64,000 nucleotides of DNA from Saccharomyces mikatae IFO 1815. Taxonomy: Eukaryota > Ascomycota > Saccharomycetes > Saccharomycetales > Saccharomycetaceae. The number at the start of each line of letters is the position of its first letter. The first letter of the stretch is position 1. The DNA lies in the NCBI RefSeq assembly GCF_947241705.1, contig NC_079261.1:784075-848074 (forward strand). The letters run 5' to 3'. Below, piece by piece: positions 20,404 through 31,772 of this stretch. A model generated the notes under the pieces. The model was given only the letters and a program-made list of their open reading frames with translations. It was not told where the DNA came from and did not search any database. The position numbers were made by a program, and so were the translations under genes.

Positions 20404-21018
20404 AAATATTATTAGGCACTTAAAATGTACTAGAAGTTCTTCATAGGTATGTAGAAATCCAAGAAATGAAATCCATGGTTATACATGATTCTGTAAATAC
20501 TTTATTATCATTTTGTATTGAGAGATTGGCGAATTTTGAGATGATTGTTGGGATTCCATTGTTGATAAAGGCAATAATATTAGGTATGTAGATATACTAG
20601 AAGTTCTCCTCAAGGATATAGGAATCCAATAAATGGAACTCGTAATTCTACATAATTCTGTATATGCTTTTATTGTCATTTTATATTTGTCAGTCATTAT
20701 CCTATTACATTATCAATCCTTGCATTTCAGCTTCCACTTATTTCGATGACCGCTTCTCATAACTTATGTCATCTTATAACACCGTATATGATAATGTACT
20801 AGTAGTATGACTACTAGTTGATAGACGATAGTTGATTTTCATTCCAACATGTATGTTGTTATCCATTATTCCATTGCATTATCAATCCTTGTGTTTCAGC
20901 TTTCACTAACTTCGATCACAGTTTCTCATATCTTATGTAATCTTCTAATACTGTATATGATAAAATACTAGTAATGTGACTACTAGCTGATATATGATAG
21001 TTGATTTTTATTCAAACA
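20404..21018 (-). mobile_element. Older delta LTR, interrupted by a younger delta
   Basis: On the - strand, the 5' part of a delta occupies 20855-21018 (its end TGTTTGAATAAAAATCAAC is a mutated TGTTGGAATA start) and a middle part occupies about 20404-20518. They are split by the complete delta at 20519-20849. The 3' end is truncated near 20404. Confidence 0.75.
20519..20849 (-). mobile_element. Complete solo delta LTR (Ty1/Ty2), 331 bp
   Basis: On the - strand it begins TGTTGGAATGAAAATCAACT at 20849 and ends CTCTCA at 20519. It carries the delta landmarks TATCATATACGGTGTTA and GGAGAACTTCTAGTATA. TGTAT occurs on both sides (20514-20518 and 20850-20854), a perfect 5-bp target duplication, so this is a clean solo LTR left after Ty excision by LTR recombination. 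Confidence 0.88.
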
Positions 21019-21029
21019 GTAAGTTGTTA

Positions 21030-21952
21030 ATTCTCTCTTGTGCATTTCAAATTCTTAGGGGGGAAACTTCTTGAGTGCAGATTAAATACCTAACGATAAT
21101 GTCAATGACATCCCCATAGTGGTCACTAAAAATACCACCAAAACGCTCTTACTGCGAAGATTGGCAAAGGAAACCTTGGTTAATACTTTTTCAGGCTGGT
21201 TCAGTGAACAAGGTGCCATTAAAAGTGTCCCTTGGTGTATGTTGCGACGCTTCCAGTCACCTAGCTTGAATATTGCCTTTAATCTCTGCTAAATATATAT
21301 AACTTCTTAGGAAATTTGTCGGAAATGCGTGCAAGAGAAACCTTCATCTTTTTTGAACATAATTCTGCAGTGAAGATTTTTCTGTAATTATGAATAAGAT
21401 GCTACCACAGGCAGTTCCTACATGCAATCAGTAATATACGTAGAAAAAAGAAAATATTGTTAGAAAGAGGAGAGTCTGTTAAAGCCTCCCCCACCCTATG
21501 AACAGATTTGAGCGTCAGGATAGCTAGATAAGAATAGGTAATCTGTTACCAAAAAAGATCTAATAGGTATCATCTGGTAGAGAGTATGTTCTTCTATATA
21601 GATCATTTTGGACACTTCCCCTTTCAAAAAAAAGCGCTGAATAGTGACCTCAATCCTTAAGTTTCGCAATAGACCCCAGCTATTTGTAAAGCCTTGTACA
21701 AGGCCATGAAACAGTTTTGTTCACGCCAATATACTACAAATTGTCACTTTATTAATATGGATTCTGATTATGCGCTATATTCACCGTAATTAGCGATAAT
21801 ATCGTAAGTAGTTCTACTATTGCTAGAAGGTGAAAATTGGGAAATAAACGGGAACTAGGCTGAATAGAAAAGTGCATAGAAAAACAAGTTGTACGATTCA
21901 ATATAGGAGTGTTTCTAAAAATTTGTGAATTAAGAACTTGGAGGAACACGGA
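21030..21952. other. Intergenic region upstream of APM1
   Basis: About 900 bases between the LTR cluster and APM1. A ~65-codon open stretch without a good start lies at about 21087-21290 on the + strand; I do not recognise it and it may be a gene relic. The last ~200 bases serve as the APM1 promoter. Confidence 0.35.
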
Positions 21953-23383
21953 ATGGCTTCTGCGGTATATTTTTGCGACCATAATGGGAAACCACTCTTA
22001 TCAAGAAGATATAGAGATGATGTACCACTTTCCGCAATTGATAAATTCTCTACATTACTGTCGGATTTAGAGGAGCAATCAAATCTGATTCCTCCATGTT
22101 TAAATCACAATGGGCTCGAGTATCTATTCATCCAACATAACGATTTATACTTGGTGGCAATTGTTACCTCGCTTACTGCCAATGCGGCTGCCATTTTTAC
22201 TTTTTTGCACAAGCTAGTAGAGGTACTGAGTGACTATTTAAAAACTGTTGAAGAAGAATCTATAAGAGATAATTTCGTTATAATATACGAACTGTTGGAT
22301 GAAGTGATGGATTACGGTATACCACAAATTACCGAAACTAAGATGCTAAAGCAATACATAACACAGAAGTCCTTCAAACTAGTAAAATCCGCTAAAAAAA
22401 AGAGAAATGCTACTCGACCACCTGTCGCATTAACAAATTCAGTTAGTTGGAGGCCCGAAGGTATTACTCATAAGAAAAACGAGGCTTTTCTGGATATTGT
22501 TGAATCTATTAATATGCTAATGACTCAAAAGGGTCAAGTTCTAAGGTCAGAAATTATTGGCGATGTCAAAGTTAATTCAAAATTATCCGGTATGCCTGAT
22601 CTAAAGTTGGGCATTAACGACAAGGGTATTTTCTCCAAGTATTTGGATAATGATTCTAATATACCATCTGCAGTCAGCGCGGCAACGTCCGATAATAATA
22701 CAGATACCGATAAGAAACCATCCATAACATCGTCTTCGACCACAAGCAAGAGGAAGGTCAATATAGAATTAGAAGATTTGAAGTTTCATCAGTGCGTTCG
22801 ATTAAGTAAATTCGAAAACGAAAAAATTATAACGTTTATACCACCGGATGGGAAGTTCGATTTAATGAATTACAGGCTATCTACCACAATAAAACCATTA
22901 ATTTGGTGCGATGTAAACGTGCAAGTTCATTCGAATTCTAGAATTGAAATCCATTGTAAGGCGAAGGCCCAAATTAAAAGAAAATCTACTGCAACTAATG
23001 TGGAAATATTGATACCGGTTCCGGATGATGCCGATACGCCGACTTTCAAATACTCACATGGGTCCTTAAAGTATGTTCCTGAAAAAAGTGCAATTTTATG
23101 GAAATTAAGAAGTTTCCCTGGAGGTAAAGAGTACTCAATGTCAGCAGAGTTAGGGCTACCTTCAATATCAACTAGCAAGGATGGCAGTAGAACAATACCA
23201 AAAAGTAACGCAAAACTCTTAAAGGGGCCTGTTCAAATTAAGTTCCAGATTCCTTACTTTACCACTTCGGGTATTCAAGTACGTTACCTAAAGATTAATG
23301 AACCAAAACTACAGTATAAGAGTTACCCATGGGTAAGATATATCACGCAGAGTGGTGATGATTATACGATAAGGCTAACATAA
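21953..23383 (+). CDS. APM1: Clathrin adaptor AP-1 medium subunit (mu1)
   Basis: Mu subunit of the AP-1 adaptor that sorts cargo between trans-Golgi and endosomes. Product 476 residues from the Met at 21953 (MASAVYFCDHNGKPLLSRRY); an in-frame ATG 15 bases upstream is less likely. An N-terminal longin-like domain (about 1-140) is followed by a linker of Asn/Asp/Ser and Lys (about 230-275), then the C-terminal mu-homology domain that binds tyrosine signals, ending YPWVRYITQSGDDYTIRLT. APM2 is a longer paralogue and does not fit. Confidence 0.96.
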   Translation: MASAVYFCDHNGKPLLSRRYRDDVPLSAIDKFSTLLSDLEEQSNLIPPCLNHNGLEYLFIQHNDLYLVAIVTSLTANAAAIFTFLHKLVEVLSDYLKTVEEESIRDNFVIIYELLDEVMDYGIPQITETKMLKQYITQKSFKLVKSAKKKRNATRPPVALTNSVSWRPEGITHKKNEAFLDIVESINMLMTQKGQVLRSEIIGDVKVNSKLSGMPDLKLGINDKGIFSKYLDNDSNIPSAVSAATSDNNTDTDKKPSITSSSTTSKRKVNIELEDLKFHQCVRLSKFENEKIITFIPPDGKFDLMNYRLSTTIKPLIWCDVNVQVHSNSRIEIHCKAKAQIKRKSTATNVEILIPVPDDADTPTFKYSHGSLKYVPEKSAILWKLRSFPGGKEYSMSAELGLPSISTSKDGSRTIPKSNAKLLKGPVQIKFQIPYFTTSGIQVRYLKINEPKLQYKSYPWVRYITQSGDDYTIRLT

Positions 23384-23662
23384 TAGCAAGAAAAAAAATA
23401 AAAAAACAGATTCCACGGTGCATGGACAAAGATTCAGGTGTATATCGTTTTTTTTCCTTTTTCCTCTTCCCTATTGACAATCATGCTAATGACATATAAA
23501 GTTGTTTTTATATTTGTATTTTTATAGATGCTCATTCAGGGTTTGTTATATACATAGACATAAGAGAATAACTTTTTTTTTTCTTTCTGTGTTTCACTTC
23601 GTTGTTAGTGTTGTTTCTGCAAATAAATGGAAAGAAACAAAAAAATAGAGAAGTACTGTCAC

Positions 23663-25309
23663 CTACTCCCGTTGGTATTCCGATTCAGTTTCAGAGTTCG
23701 AATCTACAACTGATTCTTCATTATCCCCATCATCGGAGTTATCACTTGAACTAGGGTTCTGTGCTCTTTCTTCCGCTTCCACTTTTAATTCATGCAAGAT
23801 ATCAAAACATTCTGCTAACAAAGCATTTAATATACCTTGTCCTTCAGGAATGTTACCATCTGAGTCATAGAATATACCGTCGGTTCTCAGGTTATCTAGT
23901 GAAGCCAATTTCATTTGATACGGATATAGCTCTCTTTCGTTATTCACGCCACCCATTCTCTTCAATTCCAATAGACAACGACGGACTGTGGATAGCTGAT
24001 TATGGATTGGCTGTAAAGCTTCAGATACAGGTTCTGAACTTTCCAACAGTTTATAAATTATGGCATAACACCTACGCAACAGGTATAACAGTATTGATTG
24101 TCCCTTTGAGTCCTGAGATTTTGTTGGAAACTTACCATTGATTCTTTTGTTATCGATCTCGTTCAATTTCTTCTGGTAAGAAAACAAATCTGTTTCTCTC
24201 AAAGTCCATCTTCTTGTGATCATCAGATTTTCTAAAGTAGTCTTTATATCGATCAGCTGTTCATATATTGGTTGCAAATAAGGATCTAATGACAACCCGC
24301 CATTTGTTTGATGTGATAAATCGTTAATCAAATCATGACAGTCATCTAATAGACCATTGAGAACGCTTTGACCGTTTACTGCCACCTGGTGGGTTTCCAA
24401 GGACTTGAATTTACCAGAGTCATCACGGTTAGACTCTAATTCATTCAGTTCATCCTTCAAGACCGATAGTTTCTCATGGACATATTCTTGGGATACTAAG
24501 TGCTTATCATCCATCAACCCATTATTATTCGCTTGCGAATCATTTTGTTCCCGCAATAAAGAATTGATATTAGCACTAGATTTGGACATTGTTTTCTTAG
24601 CAGATGCGACTAGTGATAGTAAACCTCTCCTAATCCGGAATAATTTCTCCATCACACTAGACAAAGACGGATCAATTTCTTCTAATTTGCTTTCCAGTGT
24701 ATCGTATTCGTCCTTACAATGCTTTAATTTAGCACGTAGCAATAGATCTTCTTCGATTTTATTCTTTTTTCTTTCATTATCAATCTCTCTCAACCGGTCA
24801 TCATTTCCATCCTCATTGTAGGTGGAACTAGAGTTTTTTTGCTCAACAATCTTGCTAATTTCGTCTAATCTTTCTTTGATAGGACTCAAGTCATGGTGAG
24901 TGAAAACGTTCGATTCATTTAGATGTTCTAAAAGACTTTCCACAGTAGATAACGATGCATAAGTCGCCGGTGCAGAATTTTTCAAGCCAACGGTCAAAAA
25001 GCATAGTGAGAGCAATTGAAAGACGTCATCCAATACAGAGTCCACTCTGTTATGTAACTCCGTGTTGTGAATCAAAGTGGCAGCGCTCTTAGCCGGTGTC
25101 TCATGGCTATTTTTTCTGATATCGTCCAACTCTCTGACTTTGGTTAAGACATGTTGGTAAGTTGTCTGAACATCCTTAGAGTTTAAATATTGAGTTCTGT
25201 TTTGCTTAAGTTTGGCCAAGGAGGATCTCACTTCAAGGAGATAGTTTAGTATAGATTCCTCTTCCTTAGGAACAATCTGAGGATGTTGCTGTCCAGCGGA
25301 TGCGAACAT
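23663..25309 (-). CDS. CUB1: Cub1, conserved fungal protein (DUF2408-like repeats)
   Basis: 548-residue acidic protein corresponding to YPL260W, near the S. cerevisiae length of about 551. It consists of repeated helical units with a recurrent pattern of the form L-P-I-x-x-x-L-x-x-[VI] in the N-terminal, middle and C-terminal thirds (for example LSPIKERLDEISKIV, LQPIYEQLIDIKTTL and LQPIHNQLSTVRRCL). The C-terminus is a run of Ser/Asp/Glu. Genetic work links it to proteasome function and DNA damage; the biochemical activity is unknown. Placed between APM1 and FUM1, as expected. Confidence 0.9.
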   Translation of the reverse strand: MFASAGQQHPQIVPKEEESILNYLLEVRSSLAKLKQNRTQYLNSKDVQTTYQHVLTKVRELDDIRKNSHETPAKSAATLIHNTELHNRVDSVLDDVFQLLSLCFLTVGLKNSAPATYASLSTVESLLEHLNESNVFTHHDLSPIKERLDEISKIVEQKNSSSTYNEDGNDDRLREIDNERKKNKIEEDLLLRAKLKHCKDEYDTLESKLEEIDPSLSSVMEKLFRIRRGLLSLVASAKKTMSKSSANINSLLREQNDSQANNNGLMDDKHLVSQEYVHEKLSVLKDELNELESNRDDSGKFKSLETHQVAVNGQSVLNGLLDDCHDLINDLSHQTNGGLSLDPYLQPIYEQLIDIKTTLENLMITRRWTLRETDLFSYQKKLNEIDNKRINGKFPTKSQDSKGQSILLYLLRRCYAIIYKLLESSEPVSEALQPIHNQLSTVRRCLLELKRMGGVNNERELYPYQMKLASLDNLRTDGIFYDSDGNIPEGQGILNALLAECFDILHELKVEAEERAQNPSSSDNSDDGDNEESVVDSNSETESEYQRE

Positions 25310-25825
25310 TTTCTTCTTTAAGCAGTTATTCTCTTCTAATACAGCTTTGTTGCGATAAAAATTGAAAAAGTTCTCGAAGATTCAACGATTCTTTTCCTTT
25401 GATGCTGATTGTTCTTAAACCGATATTTGCTGCCCAAACTTTATAAGAGATTTTGCTCTTGTCCACTCTTTTATTTGTTATCATTCATGAAAATTCCCCT
25501 TTACCAGAAGCGGGTAATGATAATATTCCTCCTTCGACTCTACACAACAAGAATATAAAAATGACGCAAAATAATTACTTAGCAACATACTGCAGTTGCA
25601 ACAATCAACCAGACTGAAACAGATCTTGATACGCTACATGTTTTCGAGATCACCATTGGTGCTACAAGGTAATTTTTGCCTATCATTTTTTCCTGAAAAA
25701 TGAACGGAAGGCGGAAATATTACTAAAAGAACAATACCAGATTCCAAACCTCACACACTTTTCTTATTTCTTTTTATTTAGCAAAAGCGTAAAAGATTGC
25801 ATATATATTACGTACTTAGTTTGTT
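25310..25825. other. Intergenic region FUM1 3' end to CUB1 start
   Basis: About 515 bases containing the CUB1 promoter and the FUM1 3' end, both on the - strand. No RNA gene, repeat or clear site recognised. Confidence 0.4.
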
Positions 25826-27292
25826 CTATTTAGGACCTAACATGTTTTCCGGGACAACCCATTCATCAAATTCCTTTTCAGTCAATACACCCAGTTCCAA
25901 GGCACTTTCCTTTAAGGTAATGCCCTTCTTATGAGCATTTTTAGCGACCTTGGAAGCTGCATCGTAACCAATCTTAGGGTTCAAAGCAGTGACTAACATC
26001 AAAGATTTGGTTAACAGTTCGTGGATACGAGGTTCGTTGGCTTTGATTCCTTCAACGCAGTGTACTCTAAACGAATATGCGGCATCAGTTATTAGTCTGA
26101 TTGAGTTCAATAGATTGGCGATCATGACTGGTTTGAAAACGTTCAGCTCGAATTGGCCTTGAGAGCCGGCAAACGTGATGGCTGCGTTGTTACCCATGAC
26201 TTGGACACACACTTGAGTCAATGCCTCGTTCTGCGTGGGGTTGACTTTGCCTGGCATGATGGAGGAGCCCGGTTCATTTTCTGGCAACATTAATTCATGG
26301 TAACCACAACGTGGTCCGGACCCCAAGTATCTAATGTCTTGTGCTATTTTGAAAAGAGAACAAGCAAGAGTGTTCAGAGCACCACTACATTCGACAATGG
26401 CATCGTGAGCTGCCAAGGCTTCAAACTTGTTTGGGGCGGTTTGGAACTTTAGTCCAGTTTCTTTGGAAATCTGCTCGGCTATCTTGACATCGAATCCAGG
26501 TTTGGTGTTCAAACCTGTGCCAACGGCAGTACCCCCTTGGGCCAAGAAACTCAACGTCTTCAAAGAATGGGCCACTCTTTGAATACCGTTCTCGACTTGT
26601 TGCACATACCCGGAAAACTCTTGGCCCAGTGTCAAAGGCGTGGCATCCTGTAAGTGAGTTCTACCAATCTTCACGATATGATCAAATTCTTTAGATTTGG
26701 CTTCGAGAGCATTTTTCAGATTGGCTAATTCAGGTATCAATTCGTTTTGAATTTGCAAACTGGCGGCAATGTGCATGACGGTAGGGAAAGTGTCATTGGA
26801 CGATTGTGATTGATTGCAATGGTTGTTTGGATGGACCTCTTTGGATCCGATCTTGCCTCCTAGAATTTCAATGGCACGGTTAGAAATAACTTCATTTGCG
26901 TTCATGTTGGATTGGGTACCGGAACCCGTTTGGAAGACAACTAATGGGAAATGGTCGTCTAATTTCCCAGAGGCTACCTCGTCAGCAGCCTCTTGAATAG
27001 CCTTGGAAATTTTGGGATCCAATCCTCCGAGAGATTCGTTCACAATTGCGGCAGATTTCTTTAGCACACCGAAGGCGTGCACTAAAGGCAATGGCATTCT
27101 TTCACGAGCTCCACCAATCTTAAAGTTTTGAAACGATCTTTGAGTTTGAGCACCCCAATACTTATCAGCAGGGACGTTAATCTCACCGAATGCATCGGTT
27201 TCCGTTCTAAAAGTAGAGTTCATTCTTCTTATATTAAACTTGTATGACGATTGTACAAAAGCTTTGCAACTGGAATTGGTTAACCTTAACAT
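25826..27292 (-). CDS. FUM1: Fumarase (class II), mitochondrial and cytosolic
   Basis: Converts fumarate and malate in the TCA cycle, and has a cytosolic role in the DNA damage response. 488 residues, the normal length. A presequence of ~23 residues rich in Ser, Lys and Arg precedes the core, with Met24 after RR close to the cleavage site; one translation product is known to be split between compartments. Fumarase signatures: TGSGTQSN (122-129), [17 protein letters not shown] (154-170), [15 protein letters not shown] (210-224) and the flexible catalytic loop [10 protein letters not shown] (342-351). All key residues are intact. Confidence 0.98.
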   Translation of the reverse strand: MLRLTNSSCKAFVQSSYKFNIRRMNSTFRTETDAFGEINVPADKYWGAQTQRSFQNFKIGGARERMPLPLVHAFGVLKKSAAIVNESLGGLDPKISKAIQEAADEVASGKLDDHFPLVVFQTGSGTQSNMNANEVISNRAIEILGGKIGSKEVHPNNHCNQSQSSNDTFPTVMHIAASLQIQNELIPELANLKNALEAKSKEFDHIVKIGRTHLQDATPLTLGQEFSGYVQQVENGIQRVAHSLKTLSFLAQGGTAVGTGLNTKPGFDVKIAEQISKETGLKFQTAPNKFEALAAHDAIVECSGALNTLACSLFKIAQDIRYLGSGPRCGYHELMLPENEPGSSIMPGKVNPTQNEALTQVCVQVMGNNAAITFAGSQGQFELNVFKPVMIANLLNSIRLITDAAYSFRVHCVEGIKANEPRIHELLTKSLMLVTALNPKIGYDAASKVAKNAHKKGITLKESALELGVLTEKEFDEWVVPENMLGPK

Positions 27293-28108
27293 GATTATAT
27301 CTCTTGTCCTTCAATCCTTATACTTCTATGGGAATCTCTAGATATGGGAAAAAAAGCTGCTGCTGCAATAGAAGTCGCAAATTCGAAAATGTAAAAAACG
27401 ATTCTACGGTAGAAAGAGAATACAAGTATCTTAACAAAAAGAACTAAAGTCACTCTTCCGCATATTCGGTCCGTTTTCATACCGGAAGTGAGTGTAACCT
27501 CAACAATGTTAATCATGGTTTTATATAGTCTATAAGAAATATGAAAAGGGCTCTACACGAAAGAGCCAATCATCGAACGCCCATTCCGGGAATCGGGGTA
27601 GTCATTCCGAGGATCGGCCCAGGGGAAGAACCTGGAACTCCAATAAGATGTTGATGGCAAGAAGTATAGAGGCAATTACAGCTAGCTCTCATGGACCTAT
27701 ACCGGACCATAGGCAACTGTTATCAGATGCACCGACATTTTGATGCTGATTGTAGGCCTTGGTCAAGAAATAAGGATACGTCTTAACAGACGTCAACTAC
27801 AGGGCAAACACGTGTAACTCACATCCGTATATAATCGTATCACAGGTTACAAGCGTTCCTGAGCTTTTGTTGTAATAGTCAATATAGTAGTGACGATGGT
27901 TTGCGGTAATAGTAGTTCTAGCAGTTATATCATCAGTAGAAAGTAATATTCAATTGTTTTTCTATTCGGCTTCTTCGTAGAATTAATGAAACTAGAAACT
28001 GAAGAAAAAAAAAAGAAAGAAGGTTGAAAAAAAGATGGGCATCTCGAAGAAGATGTTGAGCACTTCAGGAAGAAAAGAGGCACGCAAAGCGTTAAATAGT
28101 GTTGAATA
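27293..28108. promoter_or_regulatory. FUM1/KEL3 divergent promoter region
   Basis: About 815 bases between divergent genes. A pair of imperfect 17-bp direct repeats (27582-27598 and 27603-27619, 13 of 17 bases equal, 21 bases apart) starts CATTCCG and may bind a factor. CACGTG occurs near 27810. The 73-codon frame at 27295-27516 has no family support. Confidence 0.4.
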
Positions 28109-30064
28109 ATGGCGAAGAAGAGTAAGAAGGATAAGGAAGCTAAAAAGGCACGTGCTGAGCTGAAAAATCAAAAGAATCAGAAGAAACAAGAGAAAAAGTT
28201 TCACAAGAACAAGAACAAGTCTTTAGATGGCGACGACGATGATGAAAGTGATCAAGATCTTGATGAAATTCTTTCGAGCTTCACCAAGAAGCAAACCGAA
28301 TTGGAACATGTAGATATAACTGCTGTGGAGAGGCCCTCTTGTCGTACTCATCCGTTGATGTTTGCGAATCCGCAGCACAATAAACATGAATTGTTCATTT
28401 TCGGTGGGGAGTTTACAGATTCAGAGACTAAACTGACACATTTCTATAATGACTTGTATTCATATTCCATAAAGAACAATTCGTGGAAAAAATATGTCTC
28501 TCAAAATGCACCTTTGCCCAGATCCAGTGCTGCTGTTGCAGTACATCCTTCCGGTATTGCATTGTTACACGGTGGTGAATTCTCCTCCCCAAAGCAATCT
28601 AAGTTTTATCACTATTCCGATACATGGTTGTTCGATTGCGTTGAAAGGAAATTCAATAAGTTAGAGTTTGGTGGTAGAGATTCTTCACCAAGCGCCAGAT
28701 CAGGTCATAGAATCATTGCTTGGAAGAACTATTTTATATTATTTGGTGGGTTCAGAGATTTGGGGAATGGACAAACCTCTTACTTAAATGATTTGTGGTG
28801 TTTTGATATTTCAAACTACAAATGGAGCAAAATAGAGACTAACAGTAAACCTGACGCTCGTTCTGGCCATTGTTTCATCCCCACAGACAATTCCGCCATA
28901 TTGATGGGTGGTTATTGTAAAACTATTGCTAAGAATAACAAAAATCTAATGAAGGGTAAAATCTTGAATGATGCATGGAAATTGAATTTAACCCCTGATC
29001 CAAAGAAGTGGCAATGGGAAAAATTAAAGAATTTCAAGAATCAGCCTTCACCAAGAGTTGGTTACTCGTTTAATTTATGGAAGCAAAATAAATCGGTTGC
29101 TTTTGGTGGTGTTTATGATTTGCAAGAGACTGAAGAATCCTTAGAGTCTGTTTTCTATAACGACCTATACATGTTCCACCTAGAATTGAACAAGTGGTCA
29201 AAGTTAAGAATCAAATCTCAGCGTCAAACGAGTAACAGAAATTCACCTGCTACGAGTAAGAGAAAATCAAATAAAGATCAAGAAAAGGAGTTGCAGGATT
29301 TGCTAAATTCAATTTTAGCCAAGTCTAATTTAAATGATGATGACGACGAAAATGATGACTACACCGCGACTGGTTCGAACTCTATTGATGGTGATGAAGA
29401 TGAAGAAGATGATAGTGATTTGGACAACCAAGAAGATATTACCATCTCAAATCAATTACCACATCCAAGATTTAACGCAGCAACTTGTGTTGTGGGTGAC
29501 TCATTGTTTATTTACAGTGGTGTCTGGGAACTGGGCGAGAAAGATTATCCTATAAACTCGTTCTATAGTATAGACTTGAACAAGTTAGATGGTGTCAAGG
29601 TTTACTGGGAGGAGCTATCTGCTATCGAAGAAGCAAAGAGACTAGGTGATAGAGATTCCGACGAAGAAGAGTTTGAATACGAGGACGAAGAGGATGATGA
29701 AGATCAGAGTGAAGAAGAACAGGATGCCGGGTTGCTTGAAAGTGATGAGGATGAAGAAAGCGACGATGAAGACGATGGACAAGCGCAAATGGAGATTCCG
29801 GACGAAAGATCTTGGTTACCACATCCCAAACCATTTGAAACTTTAAGGGCATTTTACTTGAGAGAAGGTGCAAATTTTTTAACCTGGTCTATTTCTAATA
29901 ACAGAAACTTAAAGGGTAAACAATTAAAGACGAAGTCCTTCGAATTATGTGAAGATCGTTGGTGGGAAAGAAGAGATCAAGTGACTCTTGAGGAAGAGCG
30001 TCTAGAGGATACAGGGGGGATCATTGAAAGAGATGTGACTACGAAACCATCCAAAAGAAGGTAG
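28109..30064 (+). CDS. KEL3: Kelch-repeat protein Kel3
   Basis: Cytoplasmic kelch-repeat protein, 651 residues, the same length as in S. cerevisiae. A Lys-rich N-terminus (about 1-40) is followed by an acidic patch, then five to six kelch blades marked by GG pairs ([46 protein letters not shown]) between residues ~95 and 350. Two long Asp/Glu tracts (about 405-440 and 515-565) surround a last kelch-like blade. The function is not established; it is related to Kel1/Kel2 only through the repeat. Confidence 0.95.
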   Translation: MAKKSKKDKEAKKARAELKNQKNQKKQEKKFHKNKNKSLDGDDDDESDQDLDEILSSFTKKQTELEHVDITAVERPSCRTHPLMFANPQHNKHELFIFGGEFTDSETKLTHFYNDLYSYSIKNNSWKKYVSQNAPLPRSSAAVAVHPSGIALLHGGEFSSPKQSKFYHYSDTWLFDCVERKFNKLEFGGRDSSPSARSGHRIIAWKNYFILFGGFRDLGNGQTSYLNDLWCFDISNYKWSKIETNSKPDARSGHCFIPTDNSAILMGGYCKTIAKNNKNLMKGKILNDAWKLNLTPDPKKWQWEKLKNFKNQPSPRVGYSFNLWKQNKSVAFGGVYDLQETEESLESVFYNDLYMFHLELNKWSKLRIKSQRQTSNRNSPATSKRKSNKDQEKELQDLLNSILAKSNLNDDDDENDDYTATGSNSIDGDEDEEDDSDLDNQEDITISNQLPHPRFNAATCVVGDSLFIYSGVWELGEKDYPINSFYSIDLNKLDGVKVYWEELSAIEEAKRLGDRDSDEEEFEYEDEEDDEDQSEEEQDAGLLESDEDEESDDEDDGQAQMEIPDERSWLPHPKPFETLRAFYLREGANFLTWSISNNRNLKGKQLKTKSFELCEDRWWERRDQVTLEEERLEDTGGIIERDVTTKPSKRR

Positions 30065-30256
30065 TCATTTCCATTTTGTACTTAATTTTTACAGTTATTT
30101 ATCGCACTTTTATAGATTGCCTTTCACGTAGGGTCCTTTTTTAAGTGACAAATTGAGTCATCCAAGAAAAAAAAAAAGGAGACTGGAAAAACTATTCCTT
30201 TGTTTCTTCGATTAAATGTTTGCCATACAAAGGTGAAGTAGAATCCTATTCTCTCA

Positions 30257-31318
30257 ATGACGCTACAAAGAATCAGTAAAGATTACTTAAAGCCCAATTA
30301 TGGGCTTATCTTACTTATAGTGTCTTACTTTTTTAACTCTTCTATGGTAGTTTCTACCAAAATTCTAGAAAATGACCCACTAAAAACTTCGCAACCGCGA
30401 ATTAATCCTCTGCAAATTCTGCTAGTAAGGATGTCTATTACGTACTGTTGTACCCTCGTATATATGCATTGGAATAAAAAAAGTGTTCCCGACATTCCAT
30501 GGGGTCCGGCATCATGTAGGAAATGGTTGATACTTCGAGGCATTATGGGATTCTTCGGTGTTTTTGGAATGTACTTTTCTTTAATGTATCTGAGTATCAG
30601 TGATGCTGTCTTAATAACCTTCATGTCACCAACGCTGACTATTTTTCTTTCGTTTCTGTTATTAGGTGAGCCATTCAGTAAACTTGAAGCCTTGGGATCT
30701 ATAATTTCATTCTCCGGAGTTGTGTTAATCATTCGACCCACATTTCTGTTTGGTCAACAAACCCAAGGTCAAGAAGCTTCACAAGACGATATTGTTGAAA
30801 CTCAAAATCCCAAGTTAAGACTTGTTGCCATTGGAGTGAGTTTATTGGGAGTTTGCGGACTAAGCAGTGTTTACATCATTATAAGGTATATCGGTAACAA
30901 GGCACACGCTATAATGAGTGTCAGTTATTTCTCGTTGGTCACCACTGTTGTGGCTGCTCTTGGTGTGATCCTGATTCCCTCGATGACTTTGCAGCTGCCT
31001 CATTCGTGGAAACAATGGGGGCTGTTCCTGAACTTGGGCGTTTCTGGTTTCATTCATCAAATTTTACTGACGATGGGAATTCAAAGGGAGCGTGCAGGCA
31101 GGGGCTCATTGATGACTTATACTCAAGTTATATACGCTGTTTTCTGGGATGTCGTGCTATTTCATCATTGGCCAAACATATGGACGTGGTGTGGTATGGC
31201 GGTCATCGTTACTTCTACTATATGGGTGATTAACATGAGGGCCTCCAAACAAAATGTTGTAGCCACTAGTGAATTACTTTCTACGTCGGATTTTGAATTA
31301 GATGAGTTAGAAGATTGA
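30257..31318 (+). CDS. YPL264C: EamA/DMT-superfamily membrane transporter, uncharacterised
   Basis: Putative drug/metabolite-type transporter of 353 residues with about ten membrane segments arranged as two EamA halves (about 15-160 and 190-325). GSIISFSGVVLIIRP is the typical end of the first EamA unit and MAVIVTSTIWVIN of the second. The acidic C-terminus ends FELDELED. The gene is on the + strand upstream of DIP5, matching YPL264C. Substrate unknown. Confidence 0.88.
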   Translation: MTLQRISKDYLKPNYGLILLIVSYFFNSSMVVSTKILENDPLKTSQPRINPLQILLVRMSITYCCTLVYMHWNKKSVPDIPWGPASCRKWLILRGIMGFFGVFGMYFSLMYLSISDAVLITFMSPTLTIFLSFLLLGEPFSKLEALGSIISFSGVVLIIRPTFLFGQQTQGQEASQDDIVETQNPKLRLVAIGVSLLGVCGLSSVYIIIRYIGNKAHAIMSVSYFSLVTTVVAALGVILIPSMTLQLPHSWKQWGLFLNLGVSGFIHQILLTMGIQRERAGRGSLMTYTQVIYAVFWDVVLFHHWPNIWTWCGMAVIVTSTIWVINMRASKQNVVATSELLSTSDFELDELED

Positions 31319-31772
31319 GAGGTAATTGAAGTACTTTTAGAATGAACCAGCGTTTGATACATTATTACTCCGTTATGGAGAATAAAAGACGCTGTCTTTA
31401 TGCCCTTGTCAATCTAAACATTTGTAGCAGCAGAATATCTTCAAGAATAGACATCGTTTAAACATCCATTTCGTTTTTATATTTTGTTTACATTTTAGAA
31501 TTTGAATTGTTTATAAAGATGTATGTAGTATAACATTATAAATTTTTTTCTTTGAAATATTCGTAACTTTTTTCTTACAGTCCTTTCAAGAAAATCTCTT
31601 CCTCTAAAATAATAATGCAATAATGCTATGGTAGAAGTGAAAATAGAAAGTTTTTTGATTAAAAGAATTGTTGATAAATGAGGAGAGATAGAAAGGAGCG
31701 AACGCTTTTGTGCTAATTTTTTGATTTGAATATAGTTTCATGCACCCATAAGGGCCTTCATTTAAGGAGCAT
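31319..31772. other. Convergent intergenic region YPL264C/DIP5, with ACS match
   Basis: About 450 AT-rich bases between two gene ends. TTTTATATTTT at 31475-31485 matches the ARS consensus exactly. Convergent intergenic sites are common origin positions, but a single match is weak evidence. Confidence 0.3.

Noticed and set aside
29622-29873. 83-codon - strand frame rich in His/Pro/Leu
   Set aside because: Shadow of the Asp/Glu-coding tracts of KEL3.
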